This document shows positions 35,601 through 47,485 of a stretch of DNA of 64,000 nucleotides, in pieces. Position 1 is the first letter of the stretch, and every line of letters starts with the position of its first letter. Below the pieces are notes generated by a model. It saw only the letters and a program-made list of their open reading frames with translations. It was not told the origin of the DNA and did not search any database. The position numbers were made by a program, and so were the translations under genes. This stretch comes from Spirodela intermedia (lineage: Eukaryota; Streptophyta; Magnoliopsida; Alismatales; Araceae). Where the stretch lies: positions 6,702,892 through 6,766,891 of the forward strand of contig LR746265.1 of assembly GCA_902729315.2 (NCBI GenBank), written 5' to 3'.

Positions 35601-38600
35601 CTGTTTTCAGAGGTATAAACATTGAAGATGATGTTAGAACAAGTTGGCAAGGCAGTGTAGGGATGACATCCTAAAAAATTATGCACAATGGCCACACCCA
35701 TCAGGTTGGCAAAGGGCTGAGATCATCATAACGGACAGGTTAAAATGTTCCAGCGATTCATGGGGAAATAATGTGTAAAGCACATCAATGCCCCACGCAG
35801 TCCGGAAAACTGTTATGAGGTAAGTCCATGGCATGAAACACTTCCATATAGGTAACTGCTGATGTTACTACCACGACAGTTGAATCACCGACACCAGGAT
35901 ACGGGCTTTAGTGCTCTGTTAATGATGCAGCAATAAGAATAGTACGCAATGTGCTACAAGCGCCCGCATCTATTTGTGCAATTACTGAACCAACTGTCCC
36001 GTAAGCGAAGACAGTTATCTAATCTATACCTTCCAATCTCTCTTGCTCCCTAATTCCATGTCTTAATTTACGCCAACTGTCTTGTGTAAAACATGCATTT
36101 CCAAGTGAACTTTCACCATGAAAATGCCTAACCTAGGCACTCAGTTACCCAAGTGGACCACTAAAGCGCCCACCAGACAATTTCCATCTCGAATGATATC
36201 GTTTAGTCCATGAAACAATGTGATAAAACCAGCATCAGAAAATGGCATTTCTACCAACGAATTTTGTACTCATGAAACGAATGACTTCAAGCATACAACA
36301 TAGTAAAGAAGCAAACATCACACATCACCATAAAAATTTAACAAAAACAACGGGAAAATTGACAAAAGCAAAAACAGCAGAAACCAGAACATAATAAATA
36401 ATATCGTAGCTTAGTACACTACCTTCTCCAGCAGCGACAAATGAAAGTGCATGTCCAGGTGACAAAACTACTTCCTCCTTAATGCCCTCAACATATGTGC
36501 CCTGCAATACTTCTTATCTAAGTTAACTCTTCAACACAAATCAAGTCAAATAGCACAAATAGCAGCTTTATACTATAAAAAATGAAAATAAAAGATATAC
36601 TAAACACAAGATCACGAGTATTGGAAGCATGCCTCACTCTACTATCTACACGATTATATTTCAGTTTCAAATCAGAAATTCATTCTCAACGTCCTAGATT
36701 ATCAAAAAAATATTCAATGACACGAAGATGTGTAACCATCATGAACTCGATATGGCATTTCATCATCAAAATATTAATACCTGCATTTGATAGCAATACA
36801 TAAACAATATCATACCAATTGCCATCTACAAAAAATTTCTCCAGTTATCAAATCCGTACATATTTTGTATCAAAACTGCTGTAAAAAAATTAGCACGTTG
36901 CAAGAGGCTTATTGAGCTTCTATGATAAAATATATCATTTTGAGAATTTATCCAAAATAGTTCTACTGTAATGCATTTATGCTCCACAAATAACCAGAGC
37001 CATCTGCTACTTACAAGGCATGTGCATGGCAAAAAAGGGCACACATGGTGGTGGGATATAACAAGGCAATGGTCATTTTTTCTCTTAGTTTTTTCATGAT
37101 AGCATTCGTTTCGCGGGTTTTAAAAAATGTAGAGAGAGACAATTTAGACTTCAAACCTGAGCATCCTCTCTAACACGCAGATTTTGGCCAGTTGGATCAA
37201 GCAAGTCATTGATCACCTATAAACCACATATTCTACTAGTTAGTCATTTTCATAGACGGAACATGGAGCTACTTAAAATATCAAAATAATAAGTTTCAGT
37301 AATACAATTAATGAGATAAAAAATGGATTTATTATGATATAATGCCCTAACAAGACGAATGCACATAAAAAAGACACTTCAAGGATAATACATAATGGAA
37401 AGATGTAGACCTGCATCGTAAGTCAATCATTAGATGCAAGGGTTACATAAGATCCTATCTCTTAAATGCAAATATGTAACTTAGTGAGAGACACTAACCT
37501 CATTGTAAATTTCAAGATATGAAACACGAAGCAGGAATTCTCGTCCAGGAGTCTGCAAAGAAAATCAGCCATCACTTCGTAAAATAATCACAGCAGACAA
37601 TGAGACAAAATAAAAGACACTTTTTTAATAGAAAATTTCACGAGAACGCAAGAAGAGATAAAGATATAAATACTCATACATCTTGGATCATGCTGAAGAC
37701 ATCTTTGATGGCCAGAGGTATCATGCCAGGAGATGCTTGATCACCCTTCATCATAACAAAGTGAAAAAACAAAGAAATGAGGTTCTTAAGTTATCCAAAG
37801 CGACATATGCAACCCCACTGCGCGTGTATGCGTGTGTGTGAGAGAGAGAGTAGTACATACATGGTGAAAAATAATAATCATTTTTTAAGCAGAAACAAAG
37901 AATTTGGCATGGACAAGAAACAAGTATTCTCTATTGATGACTGAATCACAATCATTATTCAAAAAGAAGGAAAAAAGTTACACTGTGACAAAGACTAAGA
38001 TAGGCAAAACTAGAGACCATATTTAGAGATTATAACTAACCAAAAATGAAGAGGAAAAGTTCTGCAAAGTCTTCACCCTCATTCCAACAATTATGGTGAC
38101 TTATCTAGTTTTAGAAATAACATCAAATAATGAAGATCAAACAACCAAAACACATCCCAATCATCTATTGTGGTCATCAGATATAATGATAAATGTACTC
38201 TTTGCATGTAATACTTAATGATGTGCAGGTTAAGCAAGAAAGAAAGGTGAGCTACGACATGTTAAGACCATGTTAACATTGTGCGAAGTACTACCACTCC
38301 AGCAAGTAAATAGACAGGGACTATGATGGATCCATTGCAAGTCAGGCCCAGCAGAAATGCAGCTGAAGGTGCACTCATAAAACGGTACAACAGTTGAATA
38401 TGAAATGAACATAGAATTGTGCAGAACTAATATAAGATTGATAAGCTTCTAACAGTTTTAGATGTCTCAAAAAGTAATAAATCCTAATCCAATGCAAATA
38501 AATGGTTGACATTGTGCAGTGACCTTAATGTTCATTGAGATGTATGAACAATTCAGTTGAGAAATAATGGCCTATTGTAGGACCCAATGAAATGAAGAGT

Positions 38601-41259
38601 CATTCCTTCTTGTCTAACTGGTTCAAAGTAATGGCACTTCGCTTAAACATCAAAAAATGTAAACTTACATGCATCGTATGCGTCTTTCCGCTACTAGTCA
38701 CACCATAAGCAAAAACAGTGCCTGTATTTCCAATAAAAAAGCATACAATTAGAAATCTGATTGTAAATTAAGATAAGCACTGTAAAGAAAATCAATTAAA
38801 CTAATACTCATCGTGGACAATGAAACTAAGCATATCGTCTTCCCAACGAAGTTCTCTTTTTACATGTGCTTTTTCCAGCTCAAACAAAAGACATATTGTG
38901 ATACATACATGAGTGTCACGAGTTGTATACATTAAACAAGGAAAAATAAAGGAATTTCAAAGGGAAACAGGTTTTGTTTTGGCACGGAAGAGATTGTCCC
39001 GGATTATAATGAATGTGTGGCATGTTGCATGTATAGTTCATATTGGAACTAAGCTCTCTGGAAATTGAATTTCGAATTGGCAATGATTAACGGTCGTAGT
39101 TCAGTTTTAAACCAAGGATATCATTGACCCAGTCATTTCAGTGTCAAGTATCAACAGAAACATGATATGATCAGCGTGAGCACGGTGGTCGTTACCATAA
39201 GCCTATTTCAATGACCATCTATCATAGATATCCTACCGATGTGATGGAATATTATGGAAGTATGAAGCAAATTCATTTTCTTAGAAAGCATCAAGTTTCC
39301 CTCTATTCTGCAAATTCTCTAATTCTGTTTACCCATCTGTGCAGTCAACATTGAAGGCAATATCGCCATACAAAGCTGGTGCCTACTTTGGATCTATACT
39401 AGCACATCCATAACCCGAATCACAAATACACCTCAGATATCTACACAGTCCACAATGAAAACCGAGTTTCAAATAAATATATAAAAATATAACGAAAAGA
39501 AAAGTGTCGAATCTGCCATAAATGCACAATAAGAAAAAAAATCTCCTCGCTGCAAAATTCAGCATGACTGACCATGGCACAGTTCTCAACACAACAAATT
39601 TGTCAAAAGAAAAAAAAAATGAGGCTAGCAACACCAAATATGAAAGAAATGAACTATGTAACATCAAGCACAATATTCTCCACAGTAATGCTAACCGTAG
39701 TTGTTAACTGCTAAGAAGGGGGGCAATCTGTTCTTTTCATCTCACTAAATCGAGTTTTAAGTCAGAAAACAGAATGGCCAGTTTTTTATCTTCATCTATT
39801 AGACAGTAACACAAACCAGCAAAGTAATTAACAAAGGACGGATCCATCTTCTTCCACAGATTTCTAAACATGCATGCATACGATTCCAGGAATTACATAG
39901 CACAAATAGACAATATCAAAGTAACAGCATGGTAAATGAAGTCAAATGTGCACCATTAATTCCTTCCATAGCAGCTTTGACAACAGGCTTTGCTGCAACA
40001 TCGTAGACCACTTTTGTAGCCGTCGAAGGACCAAAAACTCGATCTGCAAATCAATGATTTTTTCTCATAAAAGTAAGTGTTCTGAGTTACAAATGCGTAG
40101 TATAATCTTCCTGCATAAAGTTATTTTCAACAGAAAGAAAGATTTGACAATTCCTCGCCAATAGACACTAATTAAAAGCCTAGTTCATTTCGTAAGATCA
40201 AAAATTCGTGTGTTTTATCCTTCTGTAAGTATTTATAAAATGATGATTACCAAGTTCCACTGACCAGCACAACATCAATTTTCATACCTAGGTCTTATTG
40301 TATGGGATGTTCATTTCTCATTCATACAATTCTCACAGGTCGTTCGATTGCATTCTTCTCCCTTACAAACATATAGACCAATCCCTTAGTTCGTCTTCAG
40401 ATACATATTAGATACAATTTGAAATCCCTTGTCATAAATGAAATTAGACGTTTCCTCATAGACTGTATGATAATGAAAATAATTATATGTTGACTTTATG
40501 GTCATAGATTACAAAAAGAATACTCTGCAACATTCTTTCAAAATTCTAGCTTTAAATTGCATATGCATGCATATTCTTGCTTCCTCGGATGGATCTTCTT
40601 CTGTTTAATCCAATCCCGACATCCGAAAGAATGTGCAAAGCAACAGTATAAGAAACTCGACCACATTACCAAATGCATAAGCCGTAGCTGGATTGTACTC
40701 ATTGCGGACGATTTTGTCACCGTCAGCATACCACGCAATCTCATCCCCGCGCTGAAATTCCCGCTCGCTGCAAGCATGCAATTCACAATGCTGAAGTCCT
40801 CAACGGAATCCACATCTCCCAATTTACTAGAGAGAGATCATCCAGGACTCCGCCAGATCTAACAGCATCCCTTATTTACCTCAGCGGCCTGAACCTGACG
40901 GTAACGGCAATACTATCACCGGATAGGGGCGTGTCCCCAGCGGCCTCGCCCAGCTGCTCATCTGTGGACGCGAAGTCGAGAGCTCCCCTGCCCCCATACC
41001 CGCGGGACAGGTGGTCAGAGCTGCCGCTGCTGCGTCCGCGCCCCGGTGGAGCAGATCTGGGGAAGCCGTTTGCGCCGCCATTTCCAAAATGGTGAGAGGT
41101 CACCGACGACGGCGAGGATCGCGGGATGAGCCTCCCATTCATCAGCGACGACGAGGACGACGAAGTGTAGGAGAACGTCGAGCTCGGGTACGGTTTCCGG
41201 TGGCCGAAGGGAGAGCTGCTCCTTCCCCGGGACGACGAAGAAGAAGGCTGCCCCGCCAT
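26666..41259 (-). CDS. Kinesin-7 motor protein (KIN-7C/D-like), C-terminal RING degraded
   Basis: Exons (all phases agree): 41259-40880, 40767-40670, 40043-39954, 38721-38669, 37745-37680, 37552-37499, 37216-37157, 36501-36423, 35042-34975, 32957-32901, 32814-32710, 32348-32244, 32076-31969, 31863-31732, 31624-31442, 30516-30304, 29072-28932, 28849-28730, 28618-28568, 28446-28399, 28280-28143, 27720-26986, 26920-26666; 1112 residues. A Ser-rich basic N-terminus (mitochondrial or plastid targeting in relatives) precedes the motor (about 118-441) with P-loop [10 protein letters not shown] (196-205), switch I SSRSH (307-311) and switch II DLAGSE (339-344). Long coiled coils follow ([36 protein letters not shown]). 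Family knowledge: plus-end microtubule motor; KIN-7C/D relatives carry a C-terminal RING, which here is eroded (Arg1052 replaces the first Cys). A candidate extra exon lies at 29447-29364. The start is the first ATG in frame. Confidence 0.93.
29364..29447 (-). other. Candidate additional 84-nt exon of the kinesin gene
   Basis: It sits between the exons at 30516-30304 and 29072-28932 (both phase 0). It has an AG acceptor (TTATTAG) and a GTATATG donor, and is open in the correct phase for 28 codons (contains [19 protein letters not shown]). Adding it keeps the frame. I do not recall this segment in KIN-7 relatives, so it may be a chance open stretch, a cassette exon or a lineage-specific exon. 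Confidence 0.3.
32958..34974 (-). other. Longest kinesin intron (about 2.0 kb)
   Basis: The intron between the SSRSH exon and the [14 protein letters not shown] exon. It is AT-rich, and I found no transposon domain or RNA gene in it. Confidence 0.6.
35043..40042 (-). other. Other long kinesin introns (0.9-1.4 kb each)
   Basis: Introns at 35043-36422, 37746-38668 and 38722-39953 are AT-rich with short open frames on both strands that lack any domain. One (GT)/(GA) low-complexity patch lies near 37824-37850. Nothing else is recognisable. Confidence 0.5.
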
Positions 41260-42272
41260 CCGGTGCGGACCCCGCCCCTCCGCCGACAAGCCCCTCCCCC
41301 CACCCCCTCGGCCGCCGCAGACTCAACCAGAAGCAAAGGGGAAGAATGGAATCGGCGCAGGTGAGGAATGCCTGAAGAAGCAAAGGATCCGTCAGAACCT
41401 CACATGCTCCACAGAAAAAAAAAATAAGCGACAAGAGGCGGACGAAGAAGAAGAAGAAGAAGAATCACCGACCAATTGGAAAGACGTAGGTGGAAAGCAG
41501 AGCTGTAAACCTGTCGGCGATTTTTCTACAATCACGGCGGAGTTTCTTCACCACGCTGAACACAAGCCGGCGGAGGAGGACAAGACGGGCGGCGCTGCCG
41601 GCGAGGGCCCCGCCGCCGGCGACTGTAGGCTGACGTGGCGCTGTCGTACCGTAGAGTTTAAACTTGCCGCCCACCACCCCCCCCCGGTGAGTTTGAATGG
41701 GAGCACGGTAGTGGGGGGAGAATGAGCGGGAATAGTAATAATAACTGCGGTGCCGTCCTCCACCGGATCGGCCGGTCACCCGATCCCCGTGGAAAAGCCG
41801 AGAAAGTGGTGGAGACCGGCGGTGGCCGGTCGCCGACCTTGTTCTCTGTCCAATCTTTGTCTTATTCGCCATGCACGGCGTGCGTGCGCCCACAGACACA
41901 AGGAACCACACCACATGGAACGAGAGCGGGAAGTCTTTGTCGCTTTCTGATGCCACTTCGATTCCCACCCGAATGCCGCTCTCTCTCACTGTTCACATGC
42001 ACATCTGCCAAGCATCACGTGGTCTCAAAGGTTGCAGAGTCCGTGGGGCCCGCGGCGGAGACCTTCCGTAAAGGAAGCGCCAGAGATCATAACTACGCCA
42101 TTATCACACAGCCGCAACGTGATTCCACGCCTCCCATCCTAACGTGGCTGTCCATCAACGGGCCGGGCCCGGAGCTCGTTTTAAGCACTTAACGTCGCAT
42201 AAAGAGAACGTGAGAGGTAAACATTGAGAAAAGGGGCATCATCATCGTCTCCTAGGGCCCGGGCCGGGCCCG
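41260..42272. other. Intergenic region between kinesin start and glutaredoxin stop
   Basis: GC-rich DNA that should hold the kinesin 5' UTR and promoter (minus strand) and the glutaredoxin 3' UTR. A GAAGAA run lies near 41447-41463. Open frames of up to about 170 codons overlap each other on both strands and carry no domain, so I read them as chance frames in GC-rich promoter DNA. Confidence 0.5.
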
Positions 42273-44727
42273 CTAGCTCGTTTCGAGAAGCTTCTGGAGT
42301 TGACCGGACGCCAACAGCCTCAGGGTATCTAGCAAAGTCAAAAACAATAATAATTCATGACTAAAAAACTAAACTTGAAGATCGTGGAGAGAGAGAGAGG
42401 GTGGGTTGCGAGTTTTCAGACCATCGGAGCCGCCGATGTGCTTTCCGTTGACGAAGACCTGCGGCACGGTGTATTGACCAACGAGATCGAAGAGAGCGTT
42501 CTGGATCTGGGGCCCGTCGTCTGCGGGTCAACGTTGAGGAAATCCCTCAGAAATTATGCTTTAAAAATGGGATGATATACCTTTTAAAAAAAACAACAAA
42601 CACCCAGAGATTCCCATCTATATTTTTTTAATCATAAAATAAAATAAAATAACCAAGCGTGGCTTCTGGGGAGGGATTCGAACCTCTCTGATCGAGCTCC
42701 GAAACAAATGGCGTCTCCTGTAGTTGGCTGAACACACGCTTGGCTCTCATGGAATACCTGAAGAAATATGAATGGTACGAAGGGATCATCAACATGATTC
42801 AACGGCCAGAGAGGAAAAAAAAAATGGTATCGTAAATGATAGCAGTGTCCCTGAGAAATTTGCCAAAAAATTCAATCGATCTTGACCCAGGTACAAGAAC
42901 TTTACCCAGTTATCTGCTGCAGTTTTACCCATCCATTTCTTGGTATCAGAAAAAAAAAATAGCTTTTTTTTTTATTTTCTTTGAGCTGATGAATCTTGAC
43001 CCTGGGCCCTATTTTTTCAAAATAATTGTTTTCAAAATATAGCTAATTATTGTTACTAATGCAAGCTATTTGCTGCAGTTGTACCCACCCATTTCTTGGT
43101 ATCAGAAAGCCATAATTATATTATCTTTTTCTCAGACCTTGGGCCCTATTTTTCAAAAGAATCTGCATGATAATCAGGTCGATTTCCATTGCGCACAAAT
43201 GGGTTTCTGGGATTGTGCGACCCCACAACTGTAAATTTCATAATATATGAATCTTTACTTACTACTTGAACAAAATGATTTGATCTTTTTAGTGAAACAG
43301 AGTTTCCAAAAATTATCGAATTATATCTTAATAAAAAGGAGTAAAGGAAAGAAATTCTGGTGGCCCAAACATCTGACCATTAACTAAAAATAAAGAAAAA
43401 AAAATCATTTCTGATATGATCCAGGATCAGATGTTATGATCATTCAAACAACGCCTAGATCATCCAGGAACCCACGGATTCCGATCCCAGGAAGGGATTG
43501 AGTCCCCATCCAATCCACGATTTTTATTATTTTCTGACCAGGAACAGATATAGTTTTGACCCAAAGAGGCTGTTGCATTATTCAAAGGACAGAATACTTG
43601 TGTCTCACGTGATGTACAGGAAGCCAACGAATCTTCGCGAAGAAGCACTAAGAGGAAGAATGCCATGTGGCTTCTGACCCGGGAGTAGAAAATGGTTTTC
43701 ATCGAGGGAGGGAAAGCACCTTCCAAAGTTATGAATATCCAATTATCTGAAGGTTCCAAGATCATGGAACCTGATGAAAAACTGAAAGGGTAGTTTATCA
43801 AGATCGTTGAAGACCACAGATAGATGAGAAGGCCAACAACCTGGATCAATTATAGAAGATAATTCAAAAAAGGCTCGAGGATTAAAACAATGGATTCATG
43901 GTTGCCAACCGCATTTTCATCTACCCTTTCGCGATTAGTTGCTTTTCTCAGACTCCTGGGAGATGAAAATCATGAAGAGGAGGAAAGGAGTGATCATGAT
44001 AATTTTCTCTAGCAGAATATCAAATGAAGTAACTCATGTTTCCAAATATATGAACTGCGTTGCATAAATCCTACTGTGAATTATGTAGTATGATGCCTAT
44101 CCATAAATGAATCAGTGATGATAATGTATGAAAGTTAATCCTTTCAAATTAAACGACATATGCTCTTGATAAAGGCATAAATACTCCAAAATTTTCATCA
44201 ATTTATCAAATATCCGATGTTTTCACCATTTTTCTGCTCTTTTTTCTTCTGGGAAATTGAGAAGTAAGAGAAGTGCCCACACATTCACCGGCGCTTGAAT
44301 CATAATCAAATATCAATCAATCGGCCTCCTAGGATGTCTTGTGGTGAAAATTATAGAAGCAATTTCCTCTCAAAATAGATGGAAACCTCGGTCAAATAGA
44401 ACAGATAAACGTGAACCTTCCCCGGTACGTCCCCATTCAGGGAAAGCAAACCCCTCCCGGCAATCACTGAAATCTACCCCACGGAAAAAAGGAGACGATA
44501 AACAGTACCATCTGGATCTTCCGATAGGAAATTTTCGGAACTCACATGCAGTAGGATTTGGAGAAGATGGCGATCCTGTTGGAGTAGACCGCGTTCTGGA
44601 CGAAGGCAGCAGCGGAGTTGAGCGCCGCGACGGGCCGAGTGGCCGACGCAACCAGTAGCAGAAGCAGGAGCACGGGGCCTGCCGATGCCGCCCCACCGGC
44701 GACCGATGAAGCTGTGCCGATTGCCAT
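42273..44727 (-). CDS. Glutaredoxin of the CPYC class (GRXC3/C4-like) with altered CMYS active site
   Basis: Four exons, 44727-44546, 42757-42684, 42520-42422 and 42328-42273, agree in phase (2, 1, 1) and encode 136 residues. An N-terminal hydrophobic signal/anchor ([12 protein letters not shown], about 18-29) is followed by the glutaredoxin fold: [39 protein letters not shown], cis-Pro loop [17 protein letters not shown] and C-terminal [11 protein letters not shown]. This is the secretory-pathway GRXC3/C4 type, which reduces disulfides or glutathionylated proteins with GSH. The active site reads Cys60-Met61-Tyr62-Ser63 instead of CPYC. The change spans the exon 1/2 junction (AT|G TAT TCC where CC|G TAT TGC is expected). 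The first Cys, the TVP loop and the GG motif are kept, so a monothiol glutaredoxin is possible. Intron 1 is 1788 bp. The start is the first ATG. Confidence 0.88.
42914..43165 (-). repeat. Imperfect tandem duplication in glutaredoxin intron 1
   Basis: (C/T)TGCTGCAGTT-TACCCA-CCATTTCTTGGTATCAGAAA occurs at about 42914 and 43070 (plus strand). GACC(C/T)TGGGCCCTATTTTT-CAAAA occurs at 42998 and 43135. The two half-units show a duplicated block of about 140-156 bases with indels. Confidence 0.75.
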
Positions 44728-46339
44728 GGAGCTTCCCCTCCCGCCGGCGGCAACCGCAGAGCCGTGCCTCAACACAGATCCCCCACTAGCCGCTCACTTT
44801 ACTTTTACCACTTTTTATTTTCAATTGTACCTTACTCCAAGTTTATTTTCACATATACCCACAAGCGAAGTATCCACTTACAACCCCATAAGTAAGATAT
44901 CGTGTGCCTTTGCTTGCTAAACGAGGAAGATGGAGGCTTGGCCTCCAGGACCTCCACTCAGATTAAAAAAACCTTCCTTAAACCCTAATCAGTCCCACCC
45001 AACTTGTATTATTATAGAACTAAGCTCCATAATCCTCATATGAATTTATAATCCAACACCATCGTTTATGCTAATAATTGAATCGTAAAGTTGGTTTATT
45101 TAAATATTTTATTTATTCAATATCCCTTTTTAGTTGAATATTCAAATCCAAAGATTCATAGGTTGTTGATCCAGGATTAGATAAAAAGAAGGTGCCCTTT
45201 TCTATTTTTCTTTAGGAAATGCTTTTGTCATATCAAATTATTTCATCGATATGGTTGTTCATAGGTCAAATAAATTACCAAGAGATATTTATTGATCAGT
45301 ATAAAGTTAGCTTTATTTATTCATTACCCTTTTCACTTGAATATTTAAGTCAGAAAGTTCTTTTTCTATCCACAAGTTGCCAAATCCAAGATTGCATAAA
45401 AAACGAGGTGCCTTTTTTATTTTTCTTTAGGAAATGCTTTATTAGATAAAATTATATTTAATTGTTCTTGGGTCAAATAAATCATCAAGAGATATTTATT
45501 GATCAGTGTAAAGTTTGATCATGAAAAATAATCAAACATATGTACTCCATAGAATCATACGACATTAGATTGCTATAGTGTCTTCCAAAGCAATGGGTTT
45601 TATTGTGTTCAAGATCTAGTATGTTCCTTAATTTTTAAATTCTAAATTATTGAAAATAATATTGTGATGGGTATTATTTTTGAATTTTAAAATTATAATG
45701 AAGTACCATTTTAAAAAAAATCAGGCCTTTTTTATTGTACTCGTAAAGATGGTATAACCATTTATGGAGCATGATTGCAAGTTTTGTATAATTATCTTAA
45801 TAGTAATGGAACTCATTTGTATTAAATAATTAAATGATGGTCTAATCTAGGGACAAATAAAATATAGATGTGAGGGAGGTCGTCAAAGGACCAAAATAAA
45901 AATAAGAATAAAAATAAAAATAAATTATTTCTCTCCAATCCCAGGGGATTTTCATGTTTTATGCCCGTCCTATAGCGAGGGGGGGCGGGGGGGCACTGGT
46001 CTTCACCTGGTCTTTTTCTATTTATGGTTGTTTTCCTTGAAAAAAGGAGGCGACTTTCTCCATCCCTGATTTCCATTCCTGGTGGTAAAATTGAGATGAC
46101 TTCTGGGTAGCTTCAAAGAGACTCGAAGAACACAAGAGCATCTTGCTTGTTGATCTCTTCTTCAAGAGGAGAGCACGTGACTTGGGTTTATATGAACGAA
46201 CACGGCACCTAAAAGCAATATTTATCACCATTATTAGGAAATGGTCCATTTTGGTCAAACCCAGCTCTTTACACCCTTCCAAGAATAAAACAATTATCAT
46301 TCAACCACACTGCGAAAAAAATCAAGGGAAATTTTCTAT
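44728..46339. other. AT-rich intergenic region with a tandem duplication
   Basis: It contains the glutaredoxin upstream region (minus strand), a two-copy imperfect repeat at 45110-45525, and a segment at 46020-46100 that resembles the last coding exon of the PALE CRESS-like gene. No independent gene is seen. Confidence 0.5.
45110..45525 (+). repeat. Two-copy imperfect tandem repeat, about 205-215 bp unit
   Basis: Both copies contain, in order, ATTTATTCA (45111 / 45315), TTTAGGAAATGCTTT (45211 / 45426), GGTCAAATAAAT followed by CAAGAGATATTTATTGATCA (about 45280 / 45487), and a TAAAGTT end. Small indels and substitutions separate them. Confidence 0.8.
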
Positions 46340-47451
46340 TCATGATTGTTTCCCTTGGAAGACCTGCACGATTTCCTCTGCTCTTGATTCAATCCCTTGA
46401 AGATACTCGACCAAGATGCGCTGCTGGTAGGAGCCTCCTTCCTGGGTTAATGATCAAATAATTATTTTACACTCCAGTGACGAAGAACATGCATGCATGC
46501 AAAAAAAAAAAAAAAAAAAAAAACCATATATAGGAATATGGATGAACATATCACCGTCCGTATCAATGTTCTTTCGATTCTCTTCTTAACGACGGCATAT
46601 AAAGCCTCTGGTGAAATGTTTCCCTTGCCAACAGTGAGCCCATCGATCAGCATCTTATTCCAAATCTCTTCTGGTGCTGCATCACAAGAGCGGTGCAAAC
46701 ATGGAAATTACACCCCAAATATGGAAGCATCTGATGACTAACCATGCTCCTTGGATGGCTTTCTTGTTCATGTTTTTGCTATAACAGGACAACACCGTAC
46801 ACTCTTGAGAACATTCATGGGAAAACACTTGCAGCACTACTGAAATAGCGCTACTAATAATAGAAGCTGGTTTCTTCCGCGCTTTACACAATCATAATGC
46901 CCGATCATGGTGAAAGACGTACCTTCTGGATGGTTAGATGAATCTTGATCGACGTTGATTTCCTTCATGGTTTACAGGTTTAAAATGCTGTACAATGGTT
47001 GTTGTAATCATTGATTCATTTCATGCTTTGCAGATTTATAATGCTTTGTTGTTGGTTCCGATATCATTCTCTTTTATGTTAAGAAATGCATCCAGGGCAT
47101 GCAAACTATGTACCCAAAATAGAAATAGCTCGGTAAGTCCACTGGCACAGAACCTATTAGTCATTGACATGGCTAAGTGGCTTGCCCTGCATGGTCTTTA
47201 CAGCTCAGGCATTCTCAATTTGGATTAGAAGCCAATTTTTCTTGGAGTCTGTCGGCATATATAAGCCACTCCACCACATGAAAGATATCTGATTAATGCC
47301 TTTGAAAGGTATGATTGTGTAAAGGGAAGGGTAAGATATAGGAGGGCTCATGGTAGATGGGCCATGTTAAATTTTAGGGTTTCCTCCGGAACCCACCCTC
47401 CCCCTCTACGTCTCCTCTCTTCCGGTCCTATTTTCCCCTCTTATTTCTGAG

Positions 47452-47485
<34 letters not shown>

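Noticed and set aside
41289-41289. Upstream in-frame start for the kinesin at 41289
   Set aside because: The codon there is TTG, not ATG. The first ATG in frame is at 41259, and the protein from there ([18 protein letters not shown]) fits KIN-7 N-termini.
41465-42192. Open frames of 156-174 codons between kinesin and glutaredoxin
   Set aside because: They overlap on both strands in GC-rich promoter DNA and have no domain.
42660-42750. tRNA-like B box GGTTCGAATCC on the minus strand plus a 9-bp inverted repeat CCAAGCGTG/CACGCTTGG around it
   Set aside because: It overlaps glutaredoxin exon 2 and its donor. There is no A box at the right distance and the T stem does not pair well, so I regard it as coincidence.
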